A stretch of DNA of 64,000 nt from Bacillus cereus group sp. RP43 (GTDB lineage: Bacteria > Bacillota > Bacilli > Bacillales > Bacillaceae_G), in assembly GCF_040459645.1 (NCBI RefSeq), contig NZ_JARVHQ010000003.1, positions 176,331 through 240,330 on the forward strand, read 5' to 3'. The translations under genes and the position numbers were made by a program. A model generated the notes under the pieces. That model did no database searches, was not told the DNA's origin, and worked only from the letters and a program-made list of their open reading frames with translations. Numbering within the stretch: the stretch's first letter is position 1; each line of letters starts with the position of its first letter. This document shows positions 43,863-52,421 of this stretch, in pieces.

Positions 43863-43933
43863 TTTATTTTTGCCCCTTTATTTATCGATTTTAGGAAAAT
43901 ACTAGGATAAGATTTTACCTAATTAAAATTTTA

Positions 43934-44137
43934 TTACTTGTTCCAAGAATCCACATTTGCATTGCTTGATGCTTTTGTGAATCGAGATAGAATTGTTTCA
44001 TAACCACCTTGGATTGCTTTCCATACAAACGGTCCAATGACTAGTACAATAATTACCGCTAAAGCGATTAGCATACCGTTTTCTGATGATAATTGTGAGT
44101 CTTCATTTTTTAACCAATTCTTCATTTTTGTTAACAT
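43934..44137 (-). CDS. Flp/Tad-type pilin, copy 1
   Basis: 67 residues, starts LTKMKNWLKNEDSQ. It differs from the other copies by YETILSRF and NANVDSWNK. It directly follows the TadC gene, so the triplet sits between the assembly platform and the WxL genes. One copy may be the major subunit and the others minor, or the copies may serve antigenic change; the sequence does not decide. Confidence 0.8.
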   Translation of the reverse strand: MLTKMKNWLKNEDSQLSSENGMLIALAVIIVLVIGPFVWKAIQGGYETILSRFTKASSNANVDSWNK

Positions 44138-44179
44138 GTGTTTTGCTCCTTTACCTATTCCATTTGGGATAATATCTTT

Positions 44180-45046
44180 TTATAAACTTGCAAATCCTTG
44201 TGATAAGGATTGAATAACAATGACCATCGGATAAATAACAATACAGCCAATGACTGCAACGTTAAATTTATTCATTTCCATTGGTTTATCTTGAATCAGA
44301 CGGTTGTAGTTCTCATGTTTTAATTCACGCATCATTTTGATTTTCGAATCCATAATACGTAGACTTTGTACCTTGTCCGTTTTTTGCGCTTGTTGTAACG
44401 CAATCGTAAAAGTGTTTACTTCTGGACTATTTAAAGCTGCTGCGAAGTTCCTAAACGGTTGATCCGAGCCCGCATACATTTCTAATTCTGCTGTAAGAGT
44501 CGATACATACGGACTAAGATGTCTCCCTGCATATATCTGTGCCTTTTTTACTGCTTCTAATGTTGTATGTGTCTTTAACAACTGCAGCAACGGAATTAAA
44601 TACTCCGGTAATTCAAACTTCCTTGCTTCTATCGCCTGCTTCATTTTTCTCTTTAATAAGTAGTCTGGATAGAAGTAAAGGAATGGCGAAATTAAAACAC
44701 CTACTTTAAATAAGTAGTAATCATGAAATACACTACAAATTAGGAAAACAGAGGTGAAAATGATGGGATACGCAACCTTCATTTTTAAATATTCTTCTGG
44801 GTTTGTATCCAAACCAGCTTCTTCTAGTTTTTTCTGGATCTGCTCTTTCTTTTCTTCTGTCAAATACTTATGTGATAACGATTGGAAAGGAGCAAGCATC
44901 ATTTGATTCAAATTCTTCTTTTCAATCCGCTTCGCATTTTCTACATAATGGGTAAGTACACTCCCACTGTCTTTTTTGCTTTGTAGAAAGGTGGAGAATA
45001 CCCAGTACATGACGACAAATATGACTAAACCTAAAAACGCGTCCAT
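44180..45046 (-). CDS. tadC: TadC-like pilus platform protein
   Basis: 288 residues from the ATG at 45046, which overlaps the TadB stop region and has GGGGGG upstream. A type II secretion F domain lies in the C-terminal half (EYLIPLLQLLKTHTTLEAVK, DQPFRNFAAALNSPEVNTF, KIKMMRELKHENYNRLIQD), with membrane helices near residues 3-20, about 88-125 and at the end. With TadB it forms the inner-membrane platform driven by the TadA ATPase. Confidence 0.8.
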   Translation of the reverse strand: MDAFLGLVIFVVMYWVFSTFLQSKKDSGSVLTHYVENAKRIEKKNLNQMMLAPFQSLSHKYLTEEKKEQIQKKLEEAGLDTNPEEYLKMKVAYPIIFTSVFLICSVFHDYYLFKVGVLISPFLYFYPDYLLKRKMKQAIEARKFELPEYLIPLLQLLKTHTTLEAVKKAQIYAGRHLSPYVSTLTAELEMYAGSDQPFRNFAAALNSPEVNTFTIALQQAQKTDKVQSLRIMDSKIKMMRELKHENYNRLIQDKPMEMNKFNVAVIGCIVIYPMVIVIQSLSQGFASL

Positions 45047-45047
45047 C

Positions 45048-45980
45048 TTATTCCCCCCTTTCTGTCGGGTTATAATTTGCAATCTTTTCTACACGGGTTG
45101 CTAGGAAAAATACAATAAACATATTTACCGCTAATGCAATTTTCCCCATCATAGAACCTGCTAAAAATCCATACGCCTCTTTTGACATCACCATAATGAC
45201 AATCGGCATGGCGATAACTATTAAGCAGTTCTGTACAAAAGCACGTTGTGCTTGTGACAAACTAGAACGTAATCTTGCCAGGTATAGCTTTTGTTTTTCG
45301 AAATCTTCTGCAATATCTAGTAAGACTTGCACTGAATTCGCTCCACCTTCTCGGCTACATACTTCCAACATTTCGTGGAAGAAAACCAATTCTCTAAAGT
45401 TAAAGGTTTCATTAAACCCTCTAAATGAACGGTGCATTGTTGTTCCACCTTCTAATAAAAGAGAAACTTTTTCTATTTCTTCTTGAATACTTTCATGCAT
45501 CATCGGTTTCACCTGAAGTAACACACGTTTTGCGTTATTACTAATTTGAAGTGCATTTGCTACAGCTTTCATATAGATAGATAGACGGTCTATGACAACC
45601 AAGTAGTAACGTTTTTTTCTTCGATAGAGAAGAAATCTTGGAACTAAAAACCCACATAAAGCGGAAATCAGTGTAAAAGGATCTCTCCCAAAGGAAAAAT
45701 AGAATACTGCTGCAATACTCATGCCTGAAAGTGCCGTATATACCCAGTACATACTTTTCGACAGTTTCCACTCGTACTTTTGGGCTTCCTGGATAACGGA
45801 TTGCGGAAGATACATCCTTATTCCTTTGATATTCCGTAATTCTAAGCGTCTTTCTTCTTTCTCATTTTCTTGTACAAATTGAGAAAGGGCAGAACCCTTA
45901 GATTTTGTCAAAAGTAAAACTAACAATAGTACACTCATGAATATGAGGAATATACATCCATAAGCTAACAAACTATGCAT
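45048..45980 (-). CDS. tadB: TadB-like pilus platform protein
   Basis: 310 residues from the ATG at 45980 (AGGAGG seven bases upstream), overlapping the TadA end by 8 bp. Membrane helices at the start, around 80-120 and at the C-terminus. A T2SSF domain lies between (IDRLSIYMKAVANALQISNN, SREGGANSVQVLLDIAEDFE). Partner of TadC. Gene order tadZ-tadA-tadB-tadC is the classical one. Confidence 0.8.
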   Translation of the reverse strand: MHSLLAYGCIFLIFMSVLLLVLLLTKSKGSALSQFVQENEKEERRLELRNIKGIRMYLPQSVIQEAQKYEWKLSKSMYWVYTALSGMSIAAVFYFSFGRDPFTLISALCGFLVPRFLLYRRKKRYYLVVIDRLSIYMKAVANALQISNNAKRVLLQVKPMMHESIQEEIEKVSLLLEGGTTMHRSFRGFNETFNFRELVFFHEMLEVCSREGGANSVQVLLDIAEDFEKQKLYLARLRSSLSQAQRAFVQNCLIVIAMPIVIMVMSKEAYGFLAGSMMGKIALAVNMFIVFFLATRVEKIANYNPTERGE

Positions 45981-47406
45981 ACTGCACCTCCTGTTGTGTA
46001 AGGAATGGTGCATAAAGTGCTGGATTTACAGTAGAAGAACGGAACTTCCTTTCCATATCAGCCGACATTGTCGCTGTAGCGATATGATCTCCATGAATCT
46101 TTTCTACTTTCTCATTCATTTCATCATATTCCTCACCTGTCGGAATAAATTGAGAAAGCTGATTGAACTGTATATCATCTTTATAATCCAATAATTCAAT
46201 CATCTCTGTAATATAGCGATTCCCATCATCTTTCTTTTCTAAAAAGACAATCACATCAAACGTCTGTGAAATTAATTCATATAAATACTTAGCGTCAATG
46301 TTCGCACCACTTTGCAGGCACATGAGCATTAAACGTCTTACTGCTTCTTTCGCACTCCTTGCATGGACAGAAGTAAAACCAGGGTGTCCTGTTTGGAAGA
46401 AATTTAGCATTTTTAATGCTTCTTTCCCCCTTGATTCCCCTACAATTAATCTCTTTGGCCCTTGACGTAATGCATTCGTTAACAATCTATCAAAATCAAT
46501 TGCATTCTCTTCTACTTCCGATGCCCTACACTGCATCGGAACAAAATGATGTTCTGGAAAGATACGATGCAAATATAATTCAGGGTTATCTTCTACTACG
46601 AGAGTACGTTCTTTCTTCTTCCCTTTCGGAATATGAGAAGCAAGATATTTCATAAACTCTGACTTCCCTGTGCCTGTTGCTCCCGCCACTAAAATATTCA
46701 TTTTTGCTTTCACGGCTGCGGCCAAAAAGTCCAACATCTCTCTCGATGCTTGATTTGTAGATAACATCCGCTCTTCAGAGGCTCGAAGGTGATCCGCATT
46801 CTTACGAATTGTTATCGTTGTACCCAGTCCACCAAGCTCATCTAACGCAATATTGATACGTATATACGGAAATACACAATCTACATATGGCTTTGCTGTA
46901 TTTAATGATTCTGAAGTACTGTTTACCATCTTGTAGGCTAAGGCTTTCACTTCTTCTTCCGTTTCAAATCGGTAAGGAAATGTACATTCTCCCTCCCCAA
47001 TTCTTTCGTAAATAATCTCTTTTGTACCATTTATATAAATATCGGTTACATCTGGATCTTTTTTCAAAGGCTCTATAATACCAAATCCAACAATATCGTC
47101 ACACACCATATTCAGTAATTGTTCAGAAGGTACATCTGAAATGACGACTTGATTACTTAATAAAAAGCTTTTGATGATTTGCTCTACAGCTGCTCTCTTC
47201 TCTTTATTCATAAAAGATTCGCTTAAGATATCACGATGTTCTTTTACTAAAAATGCACGAATTTCATCGGTTATATCTTTAATTTGTTGAGCTGTAGTTG
47301 TTCCTAACCTTTTAGCCGATTTGGAACGAATCATATAACCGAAGTGATATAAATCAACTCGATTTCGCTTTAAGGCGACTTGTTTTCCCTGTAAATAGCC
47401 CCACAT
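45973..47406 (-). CDS. tadA: TadA/CpaF pilus ATPase
   Basis: 477 residues, GGGGAGG before the ATG. An N-terminal CpaF domain (VTDIYINGTKEIIYERIGEG) is followed by Walker A GATGTGKS (242-249), an Asp box in LVVEDNPELYLH, Walker B RLIVGESRGKEAL and the His box GHPGFTSVHARSAKEAV. All signature motifs of type II/IV secretion ATPases are intact. It drives pilus polymerisation at the inner face of the membrane. It could in principle also act in the VirB11 position of the conjugation system, which otherwise lacks one here (inference). Confidence 0.92.
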   Translation of the reverse strand: MWGYLQGKQVALKRNRVDLYHFGYMIRSKSAKRLGTTTAQQIKDITDEIRAFLVKEHRDILSESFMNKEKRAAVEQIIKSFLLSNQVVISDVPSEQLLNMVCDDIVGFGIIEPLKKDPDVTDIYINGTKEIIYERIGEGECTFPYRFETEEEVKALAYKMVNSTSESLNTAKPYVDCVFPYIRINIALDELGGLGTTITIRKNADHLRASEERMLSTNQASREMLDFLAAAVKAKMNILVAGATGTGKSEFMKYLASHIPKGKKKERTLVVEDNPELYLHRIFPEHHFVPMQCRASEVEENAIDFDRLLTNALRQGPKRLIVGESRGKEALKMLNFFQTGHPGFTSVHARSAKEAVRRLMLMCLQSGANIDAKYLYELISQTFDVIVFLEKKDDGNRYITEMIELLDYKDDIQFNQLSQFIPTGEEYDEMNEKVEKIHGDHIATATMSADMERKFRSSTVNPALYAPFLTQQEVQYA

Positions 47407-47423
47407 ACTACTTACCTCCCCTT

Positions 47424-48245
47424 TTAACTTCGTAAACCAAAGAAACCCTTTTTCATAGAGGATGTATGCTGGAATGGAATATCAAATCCAGCTGCTTCCA
47501 TAATGTGATGGACCTTTTCATTAATTTGTGGAGAACCAAATTGCATCCCCCATTCATAACTCGTACGATCTCTATCATACGAAATTGCCACCGCAATTTT
47601 TTGAGAAGAAAGCTTTTCAATATCCTCTACATAATTCTCATCCGCCATATTTAATACATGAATCATGCGAGGTAATGTTAGCTTAGCTTCTTCTATCAGC
47701 TTTAATTCCTGCTTGATTGCTAACGCACCACGAGGGTTTCCATTTAGCACATGAACAACAAGATCTGATTGGTATAAGATTGGGTAACTCAGCACCTCGG
47801 ATAATTCAGTTGGTACCGATAGAATGATGTAATCGTATTCTGTCTCTACAAGTGATACGATAAATGTTGTTACAAACAATTCTTTGTTTTGAATCTCAGG
47901 GAATTGAGCTGGGTTATAACCTGATGGAAATACTAGAAAATCCATCTTATCGTGCAATTTTTGTAACAGCTTTGGATTCAATTTTTTCTCTAGTAAATCT
48001 TGCTTTGTGCAAATGTACTGCAAGAGATTGTATTCATTTTCTTTCCTTACAAGCTCTAATATATTTTTGCTGTCATGGCTAAGACCTGTTCCAACTGCAA
48101 AACTCGGCCTTACTTGGTCTGCTTCTACATACAGCACCTTTTTCCCTAAATGAGCTAACTCATTTGCCATCGCAATACTTAACGTGCTTTTCCCTACGTT
48201 TTCGTTTGTCGCATAAAATGCAACCATTCTGACTTGCCGCTCCAT
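47424..48245 (-). CDS. TadZ/CpaE-like ParA-type ATPase
   Basis: 273 residues. The P-loop NENVGKSTLS (about 14-23) is a working deviant Walker A of the MinD/ParA class. YVEADQVRPSF follows with the second acidic site, and IHVLNMADENYVEDIE near the end. CpaE/TadZ proteins place the Tad machine at a cell pole. There is no receiver-like domain in front, unlike the second homologue at 57416-58909. First protein after CpaB in the operon. Confidence 0.75.
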   Translation of the reverse strand: MERQVRMVAFYATNENVGKSTLSIAMANELAHLGKKVLYVEADQVRPSFAVGTGLSHDSKNILELVRKENEYNLLQYICTKQDLLEKKLNPKLLQKLHDKMDFLVFPSGYNPAQFPEIQNKELFVTTFIVSLVETEYDYIILSVPTELSEVLSYPILYQSDLVVHVLNGNPRGALAIKQELKLIEEAKLTLPRMIHVLNMADENYVEDIEKLSSQKIAVAISYDRDRTSYEWGMQFGSPQINEKVHHIMEAAGFDIPFQHTSSMKKGFFGLRS

Positions 48246-48262
48246 CTTAATACCCCCCTTTC

Positions 48263-49123
48263 TTATTTGGATTCGTTCAGATACTGTGCAACATATTCTT
48301 TTACATTTTTAGAAATTGGATTGGTTGAATGTTTCTCTACATGGTCTAAAATGTTCTTCTGATCAGATATTTGCGAGAACCCTTCCCCTGGTTGTAATTC
48401 CTTCCCTGTTTGTTCTACCTTTTGTCCGACTGCAACAGGAATAACATCTCCAAGTGTCTTCGCACGGTTTAGATATTGAAGTTGTTCGGGTGAAACAGCC
48501 AATGTATATAAGCGGGTTACCTTCGGCTTTTGTTTTCCTTCTTGTTCCTCTTTTGATTCTTTCTTTTCTAACACGAATGCATCTTCTGTATTACTATCTT
48601 TTGCTGCCGTAACACGTACACGTTGGAAAAGACCACCGAATACAACCTTCTCATTGTCTCCTTCTTTCACAACCTGTTTGAAATACAAGTCCACGTATGT
48701 GTTAGGAATAATACTATTCCCTGCGCTTGTTTCAAGATCGACGAGTAATGGGAAGGCAACTTCTCCATTTTTTAAATTTAAAATTGCAGAGTCTGGCAAC
48801 TCTTCTTTCTTTACTACTTTATTTTTGAAGAGATAGCTATTTTCTGTGATGGGTTGCCCATCTTTTGTCCATTTTCCTACAACCTCTTTCTTATTCATAC
48901 GTAATGCATTGGGTGGAATGGCATCCCCAGGTAATGTGCGTTCAACCAGCATATCCTCTTTAATCTCTGTATGAGCGGGTATATCCTTTGCGGCTACGAC
49001 AACCTTTGTTGGTTTTACTGCATTCTCCACTGCAAAATGATTGTATCCATAGATACCAGCGACTGTTGCAGCGGCTAGACCTACCGCAGCAATCTGCTTC
49101 TTTTGAAACTTAGATGGCTTCAA
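48263..49123 (-). CDS. CpaB/RcpC-like pilus assembly protein (SAF domain)
   Basis: 286 residues, starting with TTG at 49123, ten bases after AAGGAGG. One N-terminal membrane helix (AAVGLAAATVAGIYGY) is followed by an SAF domain (about 40-105: KVVVAAKDIPAHTEIKEDML, PGDAIPPNALRMNKKEV) and an RcpC-type region (STLN: VSPEQLQYLNRAKTLGDVIP). In Gram-negatives this protein stabilises the pilus outside the inner membrane; in Gram-positives it probably spans the wall zone. First gene of the pilus operon, with promoter and leader terminator immediately upstream. Confidence 0.8.
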   Translation of the reverse strand: MKPSKFQKKQIAAVGLAAATVAGIYGYNHFAVENAVKPTKVVVAAKDIPAHTEIKEDMLVERTLPGDAIPPNALRMNKKEVVGKWTKDGQPITENSYLFKNKVVKKEELPDSAILNLKNGEVAFPLLVDLETSAGNSIIPNTYVDLYFKQVVKEGDNEKVVFGGLFQRVRVTAAKDSNTEDAFVLEKKESKEEQEGKQKPKVTRLYTLAVSPEQLQYLNRAKTLGDVIPVAVGQKVEQTGKELQPGEGFSQISDQKNILDHVEKHSTNPISKNVKEYVAQYLNESK

Positions 49124-49157
49124 TGTTTGTATTCCTCCTTATGTAGCCTTTAAACGC

Positions 49158-49205
49158 AAAAAAAGGACACACCTATGGCATAAAGCGCCTTAGGTGTGTC
49201 CTTTT
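49158..49205 (-). terminator. leader terminator (attenuator) of the pilus operon
   Basis: On the minus strand AAAAGGACACACCTA pairs with TAGGTGTGTCCTTTT around an AGGC...GCC loop, followed by TTTGCG. It lies about 35 bases before the cpaB start and 60 bases after the promoter. Confidence 0.85.
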
Positions 49206-49264
49206 AGCTAATCTAAAGTCTATATGAAAATGTTGTATTTATTTTCTTTAATATTACAATTTCA

Positions 49265-49294
49265 ATATTATGATATATACGGTTTTATGTCAAT
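49265..49294 (-). promoter_or_regulatory. sigma-A promoter of the pilus operon
   Basis: TTGACA (complement of 49289-49294), exactly 17 bp, TAATAT (complement of 49265-49270). Nearly consensus. Confidence 0.8.
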
Positions 49295-49371
49295 CATTTC
49301 TAAAAAATATCTTTTTTTTTCTATTTCAAAGTACATTTTCCACAAAATAAATAACCTTTAAAACATGAAAT

Positions 49372-49405
49372 AAAAGTTCCTTCAGAAGATTTGAAGGAAT
49401 TTTTG
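49372..49405 (-). terminator. terminator of the beta-propeller exosporium gene
   Basis: On the minus strand AAATTCCTTC pairs with GAAGGAACTTTT around a nine-base loop, followed by ATTTCATG. Confidence 0.7.
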
Positions 49406-49459
49406 TTTAAATAAATTTATCAATGATTATCAATAGTTATCTCGTTGTAATAGACCTCA

Positions 49460-50762
<1,303 letters not shown>

Positions 50763-50904
50763 TAAACATACACATCCCCCACGTAATGCAAATTTTAGAC
50801 AAAGTATTATTTTCTCTACAAAGTTATGATATATAGAAGATGTACTATTCCCTTCAAAGATTTTCCACTCAAATGAATGTATATTTGATGATTTACCTGC
50901 CAAG

Positions 50905-51300
50905 TTAATTATTAGGAAGGCTCAATACATATTGAGTTATGAGAAGACCTTCAATGAATTCCATGTACATTTCAGCTAGTCGATATCTATCAATTAGCTC
51001 TACATTTAATTCTTTCGCATACCGTTTGGCGTTTTTCGAAAAACCACCGATTGAAACGATATATCTACATTCTTCAATATTACTTTGTACAAGCGCAATT
51101 GCTTTGTAAGACATATCACTGCACATATACTTCACTTAGCCAAGGTATAAATCACCATTTAATCGATGTTCAAAATCCACACCATAATCTCCAGATGCTA
51201 TCGTTACAACAGTTGTACCGCCGTGCTATTGTTCAATCACATCTGCAACAAATGCTTCAAATTCTAATGGTGTTTGGCGAATAAAAACAGACGGAAATGT
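50905..51300 (-). pseudogene. Mrr-type restriction endonuclease, broken
   Basis: The minus-strand frame reads RQTPLEFEAFVADVIEQ, an in-frame TAG, then HGGTTVVTIASGDYGVDFEH, LNGDLYLG, another stop, then VKYMCSDMSYKAIALVQSN and SIGGFSKNAKRYAKELNVEL. The pattern SGDYGVDF...LGQVK is the catalytic core of Mrr-like PD-(D/E)XK endonucleases. At least two nonsense codons show decay. It is followed upstream by the second 258-bp repeat copy. Confidence 0.75.
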
Positions 51301-51307
51301 ACCCGCA

Positions 51308-51566
51308 GATACCCGCTACCGTTATGGCTGCTAGACCTACAGCAGCAATCTGCTTCTTTTGAAACTTAGATGGCTTCAATGTTTGTGTTCCTCCTTATGT
51401 AGCCTTTAAACGCAAAAAAAGGACACACCTATGGCATAATGCGCCTTAGGTGTGTCCTTTTAGCTAATCTAAAGTCTATATGAAAATGTTGGATTTGTTT
51501 TCTTTAATATTAAAATTTCAACACTATGATATATACGATTTTATGTCAATCATTTCTAAAAAAAAA
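51308..51566. repeat. 258-bp direct repeat, copy B (truncated cpaB start, leader, decayed promoter)
   Basis: Corresponds to 49052-49310 with an offset of 2256 bp. It contains the first ~25 codons of a cpaB copy, the same leader terminator (51414-51461) and the same -35 TTGACA (complement of 51544-51549). Its -10 is changed to TAGTGT, so promoter activity is probably reduced. Confidence 0.85.
51414..51461 (-). terminator. leader terminator, duplicated copy
   Basis: Same GGACACACCTA/TAGGTGTGTCC hairpin as at 49158-49205, with one loop change, now in front of a truncated cpaB fragment. Confidence 0.8.
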
Positions 51567-51668
51567 TCTATTTTTTCTATTCCAACTTACGAATCCCAAA
51601 AAACAAATAACCTTTAAAAACGTTGTCATATCAAGGTTTTTAAGCTATTAACTACCCATTAAATATGA

Positions 51669-51674
51669 TATAAT
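51669..51674 (+). promoter_or_regulatory. -10 element of the candidate type I toxin gene
   Basis: TATAAT at 51669-51674; the -35 region (TATTAA at 51646-51651, 17-bp spacer) is poor. The transcript would start near 51681. Confidence 0.45.
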
Positions 51675-51754
51675 AGATGTAACGTAACTGAATATTTCAG
51701 GGTGGTCAGTTGCTATCCTTTCTCTATCTTTTTAAAGAGAAAGGAGGTGACTAT

Positions 51755-51946
51755 ATGGATATCCTTTTCGCTATAGCAATTGAAATTTTAAAAGTTATTG
51801 CTAGGGAAGTCGCTGTATTTTTTGCAAAACTAGTAGGAAAATACCTATCAACGTCTTGGAAGAAAATACAAAAAAAGCGACGAAAAACGAAAAGAACCAC
51901 CCTCAATGCCAGCAAGCGTCTGAAGGGCGGTTCTAAGAAAAAATAA
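51755..51946 (+). CDS. candidate type I toxin (small hydrophobic-basic peptide)
   Basis: 63 residues from the ATG at 51755 (AAAGGAGGTGA upstream). An N-terminal membrane helix (DILFAIAIEILKVIAREVAV) is followed by a very basic tail rich in KKRRK. The 5' leader can hide the ribosome site: CCTTTCTC (51717-51724) pairs with GAGAAAGG (51737-51744). The leader segment GGTGGTCAGTTGCT (51701-51714) is complementary over 11 of 14 positions to AGCAACCATCCACC (51956-51969) in the 3' end. Ribosome-site masking and 5'-3' closure are both hallmarks of type I toxin mRNAs. An inverted repeat across the 3' coding end could terminate an antisense RNA. Confidence 0.55.
   Translation: MDILFAIAIEILKVIAREVAVFFAKLVGKYLSTSWKKIQKKRRKTKRTTLNASKRLKGGSKKK
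51894..51937 (-). terminator. hairpin across the 3' end of the small toxin-like gene, possible antisense RNA terminator
   Basis: AGAACC(A)CCCTC and GAAGGGCGGTTCT pair around about 17 bases; on the minus strand it is followed by TTTTCGTTTTTCG. It could end an antisense RNA reading from the 3' side. Confidence 0.45.
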
Positions 51947-51988
51947 ACTTTTTTTAGCAACCATCCACCTTGCGGTAGCAGTTACATA

Positions 51989-52016
51989 AGGCGAGATGTT
52001 GACGCATCTCGTCTTT
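51989..52016 (+). terminator. terminator downstream of the toxin-like gene
   Basis: GCGAGATG pairs with CATCTCGT around TTGACG and is followed by CTTTATTAG. Confidence 0.65.
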
Positions 52017-52130
52017 ATTAGTTTATGCAAAAACTATCTTTGTAATACTTCTACACATATTATAACATCAACTATTGTACATGTCATGTCTCTGCATCCA
52101 CTATAGTGGACGAAATAAATAAAATTTTTT

Positions 52131-52292
52131 CTAAAATGAAATCAATTTTGTTCCTGTTTCAAAATACTTTGCAGGAGCGTAGCTTTTCCCATTCCGATTC
52201 TGAAATTCACTGCCAATGCACAGAGATACAATCATTACGACGACCCCGATGAAAATTACACGTCTCACACGTTGTTTTTTCTTTTTATCCAC
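52131..52292 (-). CDS. small membrane protein, 53 residues
   Basis: GTG start at 52292 with AAAGGGGAA upstream; too short and with the wrong start codon for a routine gene search. The product is a basic start (MDKKKKQRVRR), a hydrophobic helix (VIFIGVVVMIVSLCIG) and a 24-residue outer tail (SEFQNRNGKSYAPAKYF). It lies directly downstream of the 783-residue surface protein gene and has its own leader hairpin. Function unknown; the topology suits an accessory envelope protein. Confidence 0.55.
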   Translation of the reverse strand: MDKKKKQRVRRVIFIGVVVMIVSLCIGSEFQNRNGKSYAPAKYFETGTKLISF

Positions 52293-52312
52293 TTTAAATT
52301 CCCCTTTCTACG

Positions 52313-52348
52313 AAAAAAAGGCACATCCCAATTAAGGGATGTGCCTTT
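52313..52348 (-). terminator. leader terminator before the 53-residue gene
   Basis: On the minus strand AAAGGCACATCCC pairs with GGGATGTGCCTTT around TTAATT, followed by TTTTCG and then the ribosome site. It also terminates the upstream surface-protein transcript. Confidence 0.8.
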
Positions 52349-52421
52349 GGATTATCCATTCAGCTACTAGTTAAAGATGGATTTCTTTTGTCGATTCACC
52401 TAATTATACTATATTTAATTT

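Larger units (their letters stand above)
49052..49310. repeat. 258-bp direct repeat, copy A (start of cpaB, leader and promoter)
   Basis: The segment from the first codons of cpaB through the leader terminator to beyond the promoter reappears with few changes at 51308-51566. The two copies flank the 2-kb block with the beta-propeller exosporium gene and the dead nuclease. Confidence 0.85.

Noticed and set aside
45973..47406. Reading TadA as the VirB11 ATPase of the conjugation system
   Set aside because: Its neighbours (tadZ, tadB, tadC, pilins) place it in the pilus; Gram-positive PrgI-type systems usually lack VirB11. Kept only as a remote option.
51751..51960. 69-codon minus-strand frame opposite the toxin-like gene
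   Set aside because: Antisense shadow. No ribosome site; any RNA from this strand is more likely a noncoding antisense RNA.
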